From: Teredinibacter sp. KSP-S5-2
Lineage (GTDB): Bacteria; Pseudomonadota; Gammaproteobacteria; Pseudomonadales; Cellvibrionaceae
Assembly: GCF_032773895.1 (NCBI RefSeq)
Contig: NZ_CP120416.1
Coordinates: forward strand, 3,160,001-3,224,000
Direction of reading: 5' to 3'
Length of the DNA: 64,000 nt
The translations under genes were made by a program, and so were the position numbers. This document shows positions 8,552 to 18,178 of this stretch, piece by piece (position 1 is the first letter of the stretch; every line of letters starts with the position of its first letter). Below the pieces are notes generated by a model. It made no database searches, was not told where the DNA came from, and worked only from the letters and a program-made list of their open reading frames with translations.

Positions 8552-10189
8552 ATGTCGACCCCCCGTACTACTAGTAAAGAATTTGACGTCCTGATTATTG
8601 GCAGCGGTGCCGCTGGACTCACCCTTGCACTCAATTTGTCAAAAACCAGCAAAGTAGCAGTCCTCAGTAAAAGCGAGTTGAAAGAAGGCTCAACCTGGTA
8701 TGCCCAAGGAGGGATAGCCGCGGTACTCGACGATAAAGACAGTATTGAATCCCACGTATCGGACACTCTCAAGGCCGGGGCAGGATTATGCGTGAAAGAA
8801 ACTGTGGAATACACAGTACGTAATAGTAAAGCAGCAATTGAATGGTTACTTAACCTCGGCGTGGATTTCACCCGAACAGCAGAATCAGGCGATTTACACC
8901 TGACCCGCGAGGGGGGACACAGCCATCGACGGGTTATTCACAGCGCTGACGCAACCGGCAAAGCAATTCAGACAACGCTCTCGGCACAAGCACGAGCCGC
9001 CAAGGGTGTTACCATTTTTGAGCACCACATTGCCGTTGACCTGATAAAACAACCTGAGCCCGGCAATTCAAAGTACCGCTGTGTTGGTGCATATGTATAC
9101 AACCGCATCACAGATACAGTTGAAGCCTTTGCAGCCAAAACAGTAGTGTTGGCCACGGGCGGAGCCAGTAAAGTTTACCTTTATACCAGCAACCCGGACG
9201 GCGCATCCGGTGATGGTATCGCAATGGCATGGCGGGCAGGCTGCCGGGTCGGCAATATGGAATTTAACCAATTCCACCCAACCTGCTTATACCACCCAAA
9301 AGCAAAAACATTTCTAATTACTGAAGCACTGCGTGGCGAAGGCGCCATTCTCAGGTTGCCGGACGGCACACCCTTTATGGAGCGCTTCCATCCATTAAAA
9401 GAATTAGCCCCCAGAGACATTGTTGCCCGAGCAATCGACCACGAAATGAAACGATTGGGAAGCGACTGCGTGTATTTGGATATTAGCCATAAACCCGAAG
9501 ACTTTATTCGTTCTCACTTCCCCACGGTCTACAACACCTGTCTCGACTTTGGAATTGATATCACCAAAGAAGCCATTCCAGTTGTGCCAGCAGCCCATTA
9601 CACCTGCGGCGGTGTTGTGGTAAACCACAATGGCGAAACAGATCTAAGAAACCTTTATGCTGTTGGCGAAACAACCTTTACCGGGCTACACGGTGCTAAC
9701 CGAATGGCCAGCAATTCACTGCTGGAATGCATTGTCTATGCGAAATCAGCCGCACAAAATATCGAAAAAAGACTGGATAGCATATCCATGCCGGTCCTCC
9801 AACCCTGGGATGAATCCCGCGTAACAGATTCTGACGAAGACGTAGTCATTTCCCATAACTGGGATGAATTACGCCGCTTTATGTGGGACTACGTGGGTAT
9901 CGTTCGAACCCAAAAACGCCTGGAACGGGCAACGCACCGAATCAAGCTATTGCAACGGGAGATAAACGATTATTACTCACACCATATCGTCGGCAACGAC
10001 CTAATTGAGCTACGAAACCTGGCGATGGTAGCAGAACTGATTATTCGTTCAGCTACGCAACGTAAAGAGAGCCGCGGATTGCATTACTCTCTGGATTACC
10101 CCGAAACCTCTGACGTTGCGCAAAATACCATCCTGGTGCCGATGAATTACGCTGCTCAGGATATCGTGGTACACATAGCCAATGATTAA
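8552..10189 (+). CDS. nadB: L-aspartate oxidase
   Basis: Flavoenzyme that oxidises L-aspartate to iminoaspartate, the first step of de novo NAD synthesis. The 545-residue protein shows the FAD dinucleotide-binding loop GSGAAGLT (17-24), the [12 protein letters not shown] box, [11 protein letters not shown], the succinate-dehydrogenase-like active-site regions ALRGEGA and HYTCGGV, and [15 protein letters not shown] near the FAD isoalloxazine. The C-terminal helical domain is present. Divergent from algU as in pseudomonads. No strong ribosome site precedes the ATG at 8552, but the conserved start region fits. nadA and nadC are not in the window. Confidence 0.97.
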   Translation: MSTPRTTSKEFDVLIIGSGAAGLTLALNLSKTSKVAVLSKSELKEGSTWYAQGGIAAVLDDKDSIESHVSDTLKAGAGLCVKETVEYTVRNSKAAIEWLLNLGVDFTRTAESGDLHLTREGGHSHRRVIHSADATGKAIQTTLSAQARAAKGVTIFEHHIAVDLIKQPEPGNSKYRCVGAYVYNRITDTVEAFAAKTVVLATGGASKVYLYTSNPDGASGDGIAMAWRAGCRVGNMEFNQFHPTCLYHPKAKTFLITEALRGEGAILRLPDGTPFMERFHPLKELAPRDIVARAIDHEMKRLGSDCVYLDISHKPEDFIRSHFPTVYNTCLDFGIDITKEAIPVVPAAHYTCGGVVVNHNGETDLRNLYAVGETTFTGLHGANRMASNSLLECIVYAKSAAQNIEKRLDSISMPVLQPWDESRVTDSDEDVVISHNWDELRRFMWDYVGIVRTQKRLERATHRIKLLQREINDYYSHHIVGNDLIELRNLAMVAELIIRSATQRKESRGLHYSLDYPETSDVAQNTILVPMNYAAQDIVVHIAND

Positions 10190-10201
10190 CCTCCAGTGGA
10201 A

Positions 10202-10639
10202 CTAATCTATTTCGAGGTCACCACATTGAATTCGGGCACGTAGCTGACGATGCAAATCGTGCCCAATACACTCTGGAAATACAATTAACGACAGGCGTCG
10301 TTGTTTATCTCCGAGAATCTTCACTGGTATGACGATCAGATAGCGCGAATTCAATATATCACCAACTATCTGGGCGTCATGCTTATGTCCATTTAACTCA
10401 AGCGCCAACTTTCCCTCTTTTAACCAAATGGTATGAATTGAACTCAGCATGCGAAGCTGCCTAACAACCCATATACCACTCAACACAAAGAGCAAAGCTG
10501 CAATCAGCTTGGCCACCCATACTGCAGGCACAGCAGCGATCAAGCTGGCGGCGACAATAAAAACGCCGATATAAATATAAAAAAGCTTTTCAGAGGTACG
10601 TAGATGAATCTCAAGAGGAGGAAAATGACTCAAACCCAC
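10202..10639 (-). CDS. YgfX-like membrane protein
   Basis: A 145-aa protein with a membrane hairpin near the N-terminus (about residues 19-38 and 40-60) and a soluble C-terminal half. Size, topology and the partner gene match the YgfX family (CptA, reported in E. coli as a cytoskeleton-targeting toxin of a type IV pair with SdhE/YgfY, though SdhE itself is a flavin-assembly factor). The start is GTG, sharing its G with the TAG stop of sdhE, so the two are translationally coupled. It converges with nadB with only 12 nt between them. Confidence 0.8.
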   Translation of the reverse strand: MGLSHFPPLEIHLRTSEKLFYIYIGVFIVAASLIAAVPAVWVAKLIAALLFVLSGIWVVRQLRMLSSIHTIWLKEGKLALELNGHKHDAQIVGDILNSRYLIVIPVKILGDKQRRLSLIVFPECIGHDLHRQLRARIQCGDLEID

Positions 10640-10887
10640 TACTCAACTTTAAGCCCGGTTTTACTGTTAACTATGGCAACAATCTCTTTAATTTCTGGAT
10701 CCTCAGGATCAGACTTCTTCAAAAACCAGGAAAATAGATCTTGGTCTTCACATTCAAGCAGGCGTTCAAACAATACTTTCTGAGCATCAGGCAATGAAGC
10801 ATATTCGTTCTCAAGAAAAGGGAGCAGAACCAAATCCACTTCCAGCATTCCACGACGACACGCCCACCGTAATCGATTAATATCCAC
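10639..10887 (-). CDS. sdhE: FAD assembly factor SdhE
   Basis: Small 82-aa cytoplasmic protein that promotes covalent flavinylation of the succinate dehydrogenase subunit SdhA. The family RGxxE motif is present at residues 12-16 (RGMLE), followed by the acidic helical core (LPFLENEYASLPDAQ...FERLLECEDQDLFSW). Typical length and fold pattern. It lies directly upstream of the ygfX-like gene with a 1-nt overlap, the usual arrangement. Confidence 0.92.
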   Translation of the reverse strand: MDINRLRWACRRGMLEVDLVLLPFLENEYASLPDAQKVLFERLLECEDQDLFSWFLKKSDPEDPEIKEIVAIVNSKTGLKVE

Positions 10888-10924
10888 AGTAACCTCTAAA
10901 CATATTTTTCAGGCATTATACAGG

Positions 10925-11554
10925 ATGGCCGACCACCCTGAAGCAACATACTCACGAATGAACAAACAAATTCAAACGCTCAAACACAATCTAAGTAAAA
11001 TTGTTCAATTTAGCGACCAAGCATGGCTTGCCGCGGCACAAGAATTCCAGCTAATAAACTACACGGCAAACGAGCACATTTTTAAGGCTGGCGAAACCGT
11101 TGATCACGTATATTTCATTCTTAAGGGATTGGCCAGATATTACTACCTGACCCAAGAAGGTAAAGAATTTAATAAGTCATTCTCAACAACAGGTCAAATA
11201 CTGGGCAGCATTTCCTCATCAGCCAATAGCATCCCCTGCACCTATAGCACCCAATGTCTTCAAGATATGGAGTGTCTCTCCCTGACATACAAAACGCTCA
11301 AAATCTTATCGAACCGCTTTCCAGAGTGGAATCAGTTTCATCTTTACTCTCTTGAACAACTTGCCATAAAAAAAGAAATACGCGAGGCCGATTTTCTCCT
11401 GCTGACTGCCGAAGAACGCTATACAAAATTCCTAGAAGACTTCGCCCACATTGAGAATATTATCCCGAACTATCATATTGCATCATATATTGGCATTACT
11501 GAAGTAGCCCTCTCTCGCATACGAAAATCAATGGGACTAATTAACCCAGGTTAA
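10925..11554 (+). CDS. Crp/Fnr family transcriptional regulator
   Basis: A 209-aa protein with a cyclic-nucleotide-binding-like beta-roll (about residues 35-120; HIFKAGETVDHVYFILKGLARYYY) and a C-terminal winged helix with a recognition-helix pattern at about 183-203 (HIASYIGITEVALSRIRKS). The phosphate-binding cassette of true cAMP receptors is not apparent, so the ligand is unknown. The first ATG is at 10925; an in-frame ATG at 10958 (MNKQIQTLK) is an alternative, and neither has a convincing ribosome site. The next gene, 69 nt downstream on the same strand, is a short-chain dehydrogenase, so the pair may be a small regulon. Divergent from sdhE across only 37 nt. Confidence 0.85.
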   Translation: MADHPEATYSRMNKQIQTLKHNLSKIVQFSDQAWLAAAQEFQLINYTANEHIFKAGETVDHVYFILKGLARYYYLTQEGKEFNKSFSTTGQILGSISSSANSIPCTYSTQCLQDMECLSLTYKTLKILSNRFPEWNQFHLYSLEQLAIKKEIREADFLLLTAEERYTKFLEDFAHIENIIPNYHIASYIGITEVALSRIRKSMGLINPG

Positions 11555-11623
11555 TGCCACTCCCAAAGCTATTTGAGGACAATCTCTCTCGTCATTTACA
11601 GGCTGTATTCACGGGAGATAACA

Positions 11624-12370
11624 ATGAAACTCAGCGGTAACACCATTCTCATCACTGGAGGAAGCGAAGGCATTGGACTTGAATTAGCCAAGCAGTTGCA
11701 TCCCAACAACCAGATAATTATCTGTGGCAGAACAGAAGAAAAACTCAACCAGGCAAAGTCTCACACCCCCTCACTTCACACAATCCAATGCGATATCACC
11801 GATAAAAATCAAGTAAAATCAATGCTTGAACAAATCCAGAAAGAGCACAAGAAGATTGATGTTTTAATAAATAATGCTGGAAGTAAAACAGAAACAAATT
11901 TAAGAACGGATAATGAAGATACAACCCTTAAAAAGCTGGAGCAGGATTTCGCAATAAACTATTACGCACCGATAAACTTAATTCATCAATACCTGCCGCT
12001 TCTAAAACGAACGGAACAAGCTGCAATTATAAATATCACCACCGGCTTAATTTATTTACCGAAAGCACAACAAGCATTCTATTGTGCAGCTAAATCTGCG
12101 CTCCATTCTTACACTCAAAGCCTGCGCTGGTCTCTACAGGATACGGGCATACAAATCATTGAAGTTATTATGCCACTGGTAAATACCAATTTTCACAAAG
12201 GAACACTGCCCTCATCCATCGAGGCTATGCCGGCAAATATCGCAGCCCAAAAAACAATACGCGCAATAAGGCAAGATAAACATGAGATACGATTGGGGAA
12301 ATCCAATCTGGCCAGATATCTCGCATATTTTCTCAAGAAAACAGGAATGAGACTAATCAATCAAAATTAG
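11624..12370 (+). CDS. Short-chain dehydrogenase/reductase (DltE-like)
   Basis: NAD(P)-dependent oxidoreductase of the classical SDR type, 248 residues. Motifs seen: the cofactor loop TGGSEGIG (11-18), the NNAG box, and the active-site Tyr/Lys pair in AFYCAAKSAL. Arg after the second strand (CGRTEEKL) favours NADP(H). The start at 11624 is chosen because GGGAG (11613-11617) sits 6 nt before it and the Rossmann fold begins at once; a longer frame from 11573 lacks a ribosome site. It most resembles the DltE-like subgroup, but the substrate cannot be read from sequence. Likely co-transcribed with, or controlled by, the Crp-like gene just upstream. Confidence 0.85.
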   Translation: MKLSGNTILITGGSEGIGLELAKQLHPNNQIIICGRTEEKLNQAKSHTPSLHTIQCDITDKNQVKSMLEQIQKEHKKIDVLINNAGSKTETNLRTDNEDTTLKKLEQDFAINYYAPINLIHQYLPLLKRTEQAAIINITTGLIYLPKAQQAFYCAAKSALHSYTQSLRWSLQDTGIQIIEVIMPLVNTNFHKGTLPSSIEAMPANIAAQKTIRAIRQDKHEIRLGKSNLARYLAYFLKKTGMRLINQN

Positions 12371-12936
12371 GAGAAATTAACAGCAGAGATGTTAGTTTTG
12401 GCATAAACATAGACCATAAACAAAATCATCAGACAAAAAAAAGATTAATACTTACTAAAGTATTAATCTTTTAAGCAAAAAACATAACTAATAACAATAA
12501 ACACACACCACCTGGCTCCAGACTTTCTCTCTATCCCTGTCAAACCAGCCGGTATGGGCAAATAATAATCCAGCAACAGAGCTAGCGACCAGACACGATA
12601 GTATGACTATCGACATCAATAAATCATACTATTGTGGGTAAATACGAAAAATGTATTTCACTAACGTCTTATATAAATAAAGAAAAGTGCATAACTAAAG
12701 TTGAATGGTCGGTCAAAAATGAGAAAAAGTAGACATTTAAATCGAAACACTTTAGCCGGAAGTTTATGCAGGCCAGCTAACTACGTGATGAAATTCACAT
12801 AATTAACTTAAGACTTGAGAATGACCTGATTATGCACAATTCAGTGCTTCAACCAGATCGAATTTGTGGTTGAATAGTATCCAAATAACTAAATGCATTA
12901 TGCGCCAAGGTTCATTAAGGAAAATTAAGGTCGAGT
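12371..12936. other. Non-coding region between SDR and XRE regulator genes
   Basis: 566 nt without a convincing gene, AT-rich. It holds the strong terminator at 12439-12472 and a perfect 7-3-7 dyad CGATAGT/ACTATCG at 12596-12612, followed by TCATACTAT, which also pairs with the dyad's ATAGTATGA. The rest up to the GTG start of the regulator gene is probably its leader or promoter region; I see no clear -35/-10 pair. Confidence 0.5.
12439..12472. terminator. Bidirectional intrinsic terminator after the SDR gene
   Basis: Perfect 15-bp stem AAAAGATTAATACTT (12439-12453) / its complement (12458-12472) with a 4-nt ACTA loop. The A-rich left flank and T-rich right arm let it act in either direction. 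It lies about 70 nt after the SDR stop codon. Confidence 0.75.
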
Positions 12937-13782
12937 GTGAACACTTTCATTAAAAATAATAATACCCAGACCTACAACAACATGCGGTTTGACGACGCAG
13001 AGGATGGGATAGCAGCAAGAATAGGCGAAAACCTAAGAGGTTTGCGTAAACAAGCAGGAGTTACCCAATCCCAGTTTGCTGCATTTATGAACATTTCCGT
13101 ACCCCAATACCGGAAGTACGAAACAGGCCAGGATATCCCCCGCTATCACTCTGTTTGCCGATGGTCGTTAATCACCGGTATTCCCGCCTACCTGCTTGTC
13201 GCCAACACCCCATACGTGGATATGCTTCCAGAAAAACTGGTGAGCTGGAAGTTACTTCCCTTTTATGGGCCCATAGCCCAACAAACCGACACCTCGTTTT
13301 TTGCCCTCCTTGAGCTGATTAGGTCAGTCTGCCATAAAAGTACGCTGCTTATTCAGCCCAAGACGGATATTTGCATGGATAAGTATTCAATGGATGAAGC
13401 TACAACAGAGCTGGAAAATCAACTCTATACCAGTATTGCCCAAGCTTTACGAGAGTTTCGCCGTATCCACGGCTATAGCCAGGAAGTCATGGCTGAAAAG
13501 CTTGGCCTGAGTATTAATACCTATAGAAACTACGAAAACATCGAACAGGATAAACGCTTTTCCTTTTTGCTCGAGATCCGTTTTTTTGCCTGCTTTAGCA
13601 AACACCTGACAGCTCTGGCACCTCATTTGATATTCAGCCAAATTCGAAAAAGACAAATAAACAGACTGGTTATGCTTGCGGAAACATTTATCACCGCACC
13701 TCTCGATGAGTATCAAGCCTACTGCCGATTGTTTAAAAGTGTTTCTCATATAGCAGGAAAAAATGACGCGTATATTTTCTAG
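12937..13782 (+). CDS. Double helix-turn-helix (XRE-type) regulator
   Basis: A 281-aa protein with two lambda-repressor-like HTH domains in tandem: about residues 27-80 (LRKQAGVTQSQFAAFMNISVP) and about 165-215 (HGYSQEVMAEKLGLSINTYRN). A region of about 80 residues with no recognised fold lies between them, and a helical tail of about 65 residues follows. The start is GTG at 12937, with AAGG 6 nt before it; the ATG at 12982 (MRFDD) is an alternative. Both HTHs share the same layout, including a Y-R-x-Y-E motif (QYRKYETG, TYRNYENI), so internal duplication is likely. Ligand and targets are unknown. It stands alone between two non-coding stretches. Confidence 0.8.
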   Translation: MNTFIKNNNTQTYNNMRFDDAEDGIAARIGENLRGLRKQAGVTQSQFAAFMNISVPQYRKYETGQDIPRYHSVCRWSLITGIPAYLLVANTPYVDMLPEKLVSWKLLPFYGPIAQQTDTSFFALLELIRSVCHKSTLLIQPKTDICMDKYSMDEATTELENQLYTSIAQALREFRRIHGYSQEVMAEKLGLSINTYRNYENIEQDKRFSFLLEIRFFACFSKHLTALAPHLIFSQIRKRQINRLVMLAETFITAPLDEYQAYCRLFKSVSHIAGKNDAYIF

Positions 13783-13932
13783 CAGCCTCCTCAATCAATA
13801 TACCCATTATTCTCGACTTGCTTAATGACGAGCATTTGCTACAAGTAAGTTGAGACTGCATATTGTATTTGTGTCAAACTGTCCCCACACATGCTATTTC
13901 CTTTTCTGCTTACTACGGAATAACATTTACCT

Positions 13933-14868
13933 ATGTTCGACTGGTCATCTATTGATATTCATTTTACCGAGGCTTCGGAAAATCAACTGAGATTTGCCCC
14001 ACTCATAGATTATTCTCTGATAACGGTAAAAGGCCCAGATGCTGAAAAATTTTTGCAAGGCCAGTGTACCTGCGACTTCACCCTGCTCCATTCTTTTTCC
14101 GCAATCCTCGGTGCACACTGCACAGCCAAAGGAAGAATGATCGCCAGCTTTGTGGCAGCACAGATGGGAGAAAATGCAATCGGCTTGAGAGTCCACAACA
14201 GTGTTTGCCCGCAACTACTGGCTTCGCTAAAAAAATACGCCGTATTTTCCAAAGTAGAAATTTTGCAATCGGACCAGTTTGCATTGCTGGGTATTATCCA
14301 AGCAGAATCCGCCAAAGATACCATTCTGAATATTAACCTGAAGCATTCTGTGCATTTAAACGAAAACAATATTCAAGAAATGTGGGTTGCAAAAGACACG
14401 CTCAAAGAGCACTGGAAAGATCTACAAAACACCTTTTCTGTGGTGGAGCAAAGCCGCTGGCAACTGGAAAACATTCGTCGAGGGCTAGGAGAAGTACGAA
14501 TCGAAACTCTTGAATTCCTATTACCCCAGGAAATTAATTTTCAACTCGTGCATGGTGTTTCATTTAAAAAAGGCTGTTATACAGGGCAGGAAATTGTTGC
14601 CCGAATGCATTACAAAGGGCAGCTCAAAAAGCACATGTACAGAGCGGAATGTGAAACGGATTCCCCCCCCGCTTCCGGCAACCCGATTTACGTAGACGAT
14701 CAAGAAACAAAGTGCGGAACGGTTATATTTTCATCAAAAGTAAATGACAAAAAATGTGAGCTCTTAGTGTTAGCCAGCGACACCTGTCGAGAAAATGACT
14801 CTGTGACTTTAGGTGATGAATCTCGTTCAATTATTCAATGGTTACCCCTCCCCTATGCTATAAGTTAA
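13933..14868 (+). CDS. ygfZ: Folate-binding protein YgfZ
   Basis: Folate-dependent protein of the GcvT/aminomethyltransferase fold that supports assembly or repair of certain Fe-S enzymes (for example MiaB) and affects tRNA modification. The family signature K-G-C-Y-x-G-Q-E is intact at about residues 213-220 (KGCYTGQEIVARMHYKG), including the essential cysteine. Length (311 aa) is close to E. coli YgfZ (326). It lies near sdhE as in E. coli, but about 3 kb of extra genes separate the two here. Confidence 0.94.
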   Translation: MFDWSSIDIHFTEASENQLRFAPLIDYSLITVKGPDAEKFLQGQCTCDFTLLHSFSAILGAHCTAKGRMIASFVAAQMGENAIGLRVHNSVCPQLLASLKKYAVFSKVEILQSDQFALLGIIQAESAKDTILNINLKHSVHLNENNIQEMWVAKDTLKEHWKDLQNTFSVVEQSRWQLENIRRGLGEVRIETLEFLLPQEINFQLVHGVSFKKGCYTGQEIVARMHYKGQLKKHMYRAECETDSPPASGNPIYVDDQETKCGTVIFSSKVNDKKCELLVLASDTCRENDSVTLGDESRSIIQWLPLPYAIS

Positions 14869-14946
14869 AGGTACGCATTTAATCTCTCGCCTGAGTGCAG
14901 GTGACCGGGGTTAGACCGAGAACAATAGCAAAAGAGAGGCCTACCT

Positions 14947-15789
14947 ATGAGTGCTCTTGCCGAAAAAGTTGCGCAAGAAATCAACAAAGCCATCGAAACA
15001 GACCGGCTGGTACTTCCCACCCTCCCCGAAATGGCGTTGAGAGTGAGGGAAGTTGCAGAAGACGAAAATGCAAGCATCCCAAAGCTAGCCGCCGTCATAA
15101 GTACCGATGCCTCTTTGACTGCAAGAATTATCAAGGTTGCCAATAGTCCGCTGTTTCGGGCCGCGCGAGAAATTGAAGACTTGAACATGGCGCTTTCCCG
15201 GCTGGGCATGCAATACACCTGTAATTTGGCAACAGGCCTGGCAATGGAGCAAATGTTCCAGGCCACTACCGATTTTGTCGATAAAAAACTTCGCGAAACC
15301 TGGACCAGATCCAGTGAGATCGCAGGTATTTGCCACGTTTTCTGTAAACATAAGACCAAGTTAAGACCCGATCAGGCAACACTGGCCGGCCTCACCCATC
15401 AGATAGGTGTGCTACCGATCCTGTCATTCGCCGAAGATCACCCCAGCTTACTCAGAGACAGTTTCACCCTGGATAAAATCATCAACGAAATCCATCCTCA
15501 ACTCGGGGTCAAGATCCTGACCACCTGGGAGTTTCCCTCAGAGATTCGCAACGTTCCAGTTGACCACCTCAATTTTACTCGCCAGATAGCCGCTCCAGAC
15601 TACGCGGACTTGGTGACCGTGGCCATGCTTGAAGATTATGCGGGGGACAAAGGAGGGATCTATGCCAACCTGGATTTCAGTACCGTCACAGCATTTGACC
15701 GCCTGGGACTGGATCCAAATATTGAATCCGCCGAAGCCGAAGACCTCAGCGAAGACATGGAAGCGGCAATGAAAATGTTGTCAGGCTGA
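14947..15789 (+). CDS. HDOD domain signalling protein
   Basis: A 280-aa cytoplasmic protein with one HDOD domain (about residues 18-215): LPTLPEMALRVREVAED, SLTARIIKVANSPLFR and the later LAGLTHQIGVLPIL. HDOD proteins resemble HD phosphohydrolases but often lack full catalytic residues and act in signalling. There is no attached EAL, GGDEF or kinase domain. The acidic C-terminal tail (ESAEAEDLSEDMEAAM) looks unstructured. A good ribosome site AGAGAGG precedes the ATG. It follows ygfZ by 78 nt on the same strand and converges with ung. Confidence 0.9.
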   Translation: MSALAEKVAQEINKAIETDRLVLPTLPEMALRVREVAEDENASIPKLAAVISTDASLTARIIKVANSPLFRAAREIEDLNMALSRLGMQYTCNLATGLAMEQMFQATTDFVDKKLRETWTRSSEIAGICHVFCKHKTKLRPDQATLAGLTHQIGVLPILSFAEDHPSLLRDSFTLDKIINEIHPQLGVKILTTWEFPSEIRNVPVDHLNFTRQIAAPDYADLVTVAMLEDYAGDKGGIYANLDFSTVTAFDRLGLDPNIESAEAEDLSEDMEAAMKMLSG

Positions 15790-15801
15790 TAAGCTCAACG
15801 C

Positions 15802-16521
15802 TTAAACATTCGGCAGAGACCAGTTAATCGGGCTCTGCCCGTTTTGCACAAGATATTGATTCGTCTGCGAGAAGTGTTTACAACCGAAAAAACCCCGATA
15901 CGCCGATAAGGGTGAGGGGTGAGCAGATCGCAACACAAAATGCTTATTTTGATCGATCATTGCACCTTTCTTCTGCGCGTAACTACCCCAAAGCAAGAAT
16001 ACAACTCCCTGACGATGGGCGTTCAACGCGTTGACAATAGAATCGGTAAAAACCTCCCACCCTTTCCCCTGATGAGAACCGGCCTTCGCCTGCTCCACCG
16101 TTAATGTGGCGTTGAGTAGCAACACCCCCTGTTCTGCCCAAGCTTGCAAACAGCCGTGATTAGGCATGGGCAAGCCAAGGTCCGCCTGAATTTCTTTGAA
16201 GATATTTTGTAACGAGGGAGGATAAGGCACACCGGGCAATACGGAAAAACACAAACCATGCGCCTGACCAGGGCCGTGATACGGGTCTTGGCCGAGAATC
16301 ACCACTTTCACCTGGTCGAACGGAGTAGTGTTTAACGCATTAAAAATCTGTTTTCCCGGCGGGTAAATGACTTTTCCCGCCTGCTTTTCTGCCAATAGAA
16401 ATTGCTTAAGCTGCGTCATATACGGAGCATCAAACTCGTCACCGATCACACGCATCCAGCTTTCATTCAGATCAACCTTTTTATCCATACTTACCGTTGA
16501 GTCGGCCAGGGTGTCGTTCAT
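15802..16521 (-). CDS. ung: Uracil-DNA glycosylase
   Basis: Base-excision repair enzyme that removes uracil from DNA. The 239-aa protein has the family-1 water-activating loop [18 protein letters not shown] (Asp79, Tyr81, His82) and the minor-groove loop [17 protein letters not shown] near the C-terminus. It is about 10 residues longer than E. coli Ung at the N-terminus; the ATG at 16488 (MDKKVDLNE) is an alternative start. Its stop lies 12 nt from the end of the convergent HDOD gene. Confidence 0.97.
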   Translation of the reverse strand: MNDTLADSTVSMDKKVDLNESWMRVIGDEFDAPYMTQLKQFLLAEKQAGKVIYPPGKQIFNALNTTPFDQVKVVILGQDPYHGPGQAHGLCFSVLPGVPYPPSLQNIFKEIQADLGLPMPNHGCLQAWAEQGVLLLNATLTVEQAKAGSHQGKGWEVFTDSIVNALNAHRQGVVFLLWGSYAQKKGAMIDQNKHFVLRSAHPSPLSAYRGFFGCKHFSQTNQYLVQNGQSPINWSLPNV

Positions 16522-16542
16522 ATTGATGCTCCAGTTAACGGA

Positions 16543-18063
16543 TTATTCAGGGCGCATGTGTGGAAACAGCAAGACATCACGAATAGATGGAGAATCGGTC
16601 AACATCATCACCAAACGATCAATCCCAATTCCCTCACCGGCAGTCGGTGGTAAACCATATTCCAAAGCGCGAATGTAATCTGCATCGTAGTGCATGGCCT
16701 CGTCGTCGCCGGCATCTTTTTCCGCCACCTGGGCCTGGAACCGTTCGGCCTGATCTTCCGCGTCATTCAACTCGGAAAAGCCATTGGCAATTTCCCGTCC
16801 ACCAACGAAAAATTCAAAACGATCGGTGACAAACGGATTCTTGTCGTTACGTCTGGCCAGAGGCGACACTTCGGTCGGGTACTCGGTAATAAACGTTGGC
16901 TGCTCCAAACGGTGCTCAACAGTTTTTTCAAAGATCTCGATTTGAACCTTGCCCAGCCCCCACGAGTTTTTCAGTGGAATACCCAGCTTTTCAGCCAAAG
17001 CTTTTGCCGAATCCATGTTGTCGATATCACCAGCAGACAGTTCCGGGTTGAAATGCAAAATGGAATCGAACACGCTCAAACGCGTAAATGGTTTGGAGAA
17101 ATCGTATGTAACCGTATCCGCCTCTTCCTCACCCTTGGCAGGTTTGGTATTAACAATGGTATTGGTGCCCAATACTTCTAATGTCAACTTGCGCAGTAAG
17201 TCTTCAGTGAGGTCCATTAATGCATTGTAATCCGCGTAGGCCTGGTAAAACTCCAGCATGGTGAACTCAGGGTTATGCCGTGTGGATAAACCTTCATTAC
17301 GGAAGTTTCGGTTAATTTCATACACACGCTCAAACCCACCCACAACCAAACGCTTGAGATACAGTTCTGGAGCAATACGCAAATACATGTCCATATCCAA
17401 CGCATTGTGGTGCGTAATAAATGGACGGGCCGTTGCGCCACCGGGAATGGTTTGCAACATCGGCGTTTCCACTTCTAAAAAGTTATTGCCGTTCAGGTAG
17501 TTGCGAATAAATTGAATCACTTTGGAGCGAATAACAAAGGTGTCGCGAACTTCAGGGTTAGCAATTAAATCCACATAGCGTTGTCGATAACGCAGTTCCT
17601 GGTCAGCCAAGCCGTGATATTTATCCGGCAGCGGGCGCAGAGCTTTGGTTAACAGTACATACTCATCCAGTTGCACATACAGGTCGCCTTTACCTGACTT
17701 ATGCAACTCACCTTTAACGCCAACAATATCACCCAAATCCAGTTTCTTTGCGAAAGGACGGGCCTCTTTCGTGACATAAAGCTGAATTTGACCAGAGACA
17801 TCCTGGATCGCCAAAAACGCACCGCGATTGCGAATAACCCGTCCGGCAACACTCACAACATTACCAAGGGATTCCAGCTCTTCTTTGGATTTCTCCCCGA
17901 AAACGTCCTGCAATTCCCTGGCTTTATTCTCAGGGATAAAATCATTTGGAAACGCCGTTACCCCTTGCTCTTTCGCTTCTTCACGCAATTGGGACAATTT
18001 AACTCGACGCTCTGCAATCAATTTATTTTCATCTTGCGCTGCGTTTTTCTGTTGGTCGCTCAT
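16543..18063 (-). CDS. lysS: Lysyl-tRNA synthetase, class II
   Basis: Charges tRNA-Lys with lysine. The 506-residue protein has an N-terminal OB-fold anticodon-binding domain (about 55-150) and a class II catalytic core. Visible motifs are motif 2 ([20 protein letters not shown]) and motif 3 ([19 protein letters not shown]). A GTG four codons upstream (18075) is in frame. I place the start at the ATG at 18063 because AAGGTG (18074-18079) is then correctly spaced as ribosome site and MSDQQK matches the family's usual beginning. It follows prfB by about 115 nt, the prfB-lysS pair seen in E. coli. Confidence 0.97.
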   Translation of the reverse strand: MSDQQKNAAQDENKLIAERRVKLSQLREEAKEQGVTAFPNDFIPENKARELQDVFGEKSKEELESLGNVVSVAGRVIRNRGAFLAIQDVSGQIQLYVTKEARPFAKKLDLGDIVGVKGELHKSGKGDLYVQLDEYVLLTKALRPLPDKYHGLADQELRYRQRYVDLIANPEVRDTFVIRSKVIQFIRNYLNGNNFLEVETPMLQTIPGGATARPFITHHNALDMDMYLRIAPELYLKRLVVGGFERVYEINRNFRNEGLSTRHNPEFTMLEFYQAYADYNALMDLTEDLLRKLTLEVLGTNTIVNTKPAKGEEEADTVTYDFSKPFTRLSVFDSILHFNPELSAGDIDNMDSAKALAEKLGIPLKNSWGLGKVQIEIFEKTVEHRLEQPTFITEYPTEVSPLARRNDKNPFVTDRFEFFVGGREIANGFSELNDAEDQAERFQAQVAEKDAGDDEAMHYDADYIRALEYGLPPTAGEGIGIDRLVMMLTDSPSIRDVLLFPHMRPE

Positions 18064-18178
18064 TCTAAGTGGCACCTTAAATTAAACTAAAAAATGTTCG
18101 GTTATGTTGGCCTAAGCAATAATGCTAAAGCCGGTTTTGGTCATCGTCATGTCACCCTGCGGATGAAACGCCGGGTAT

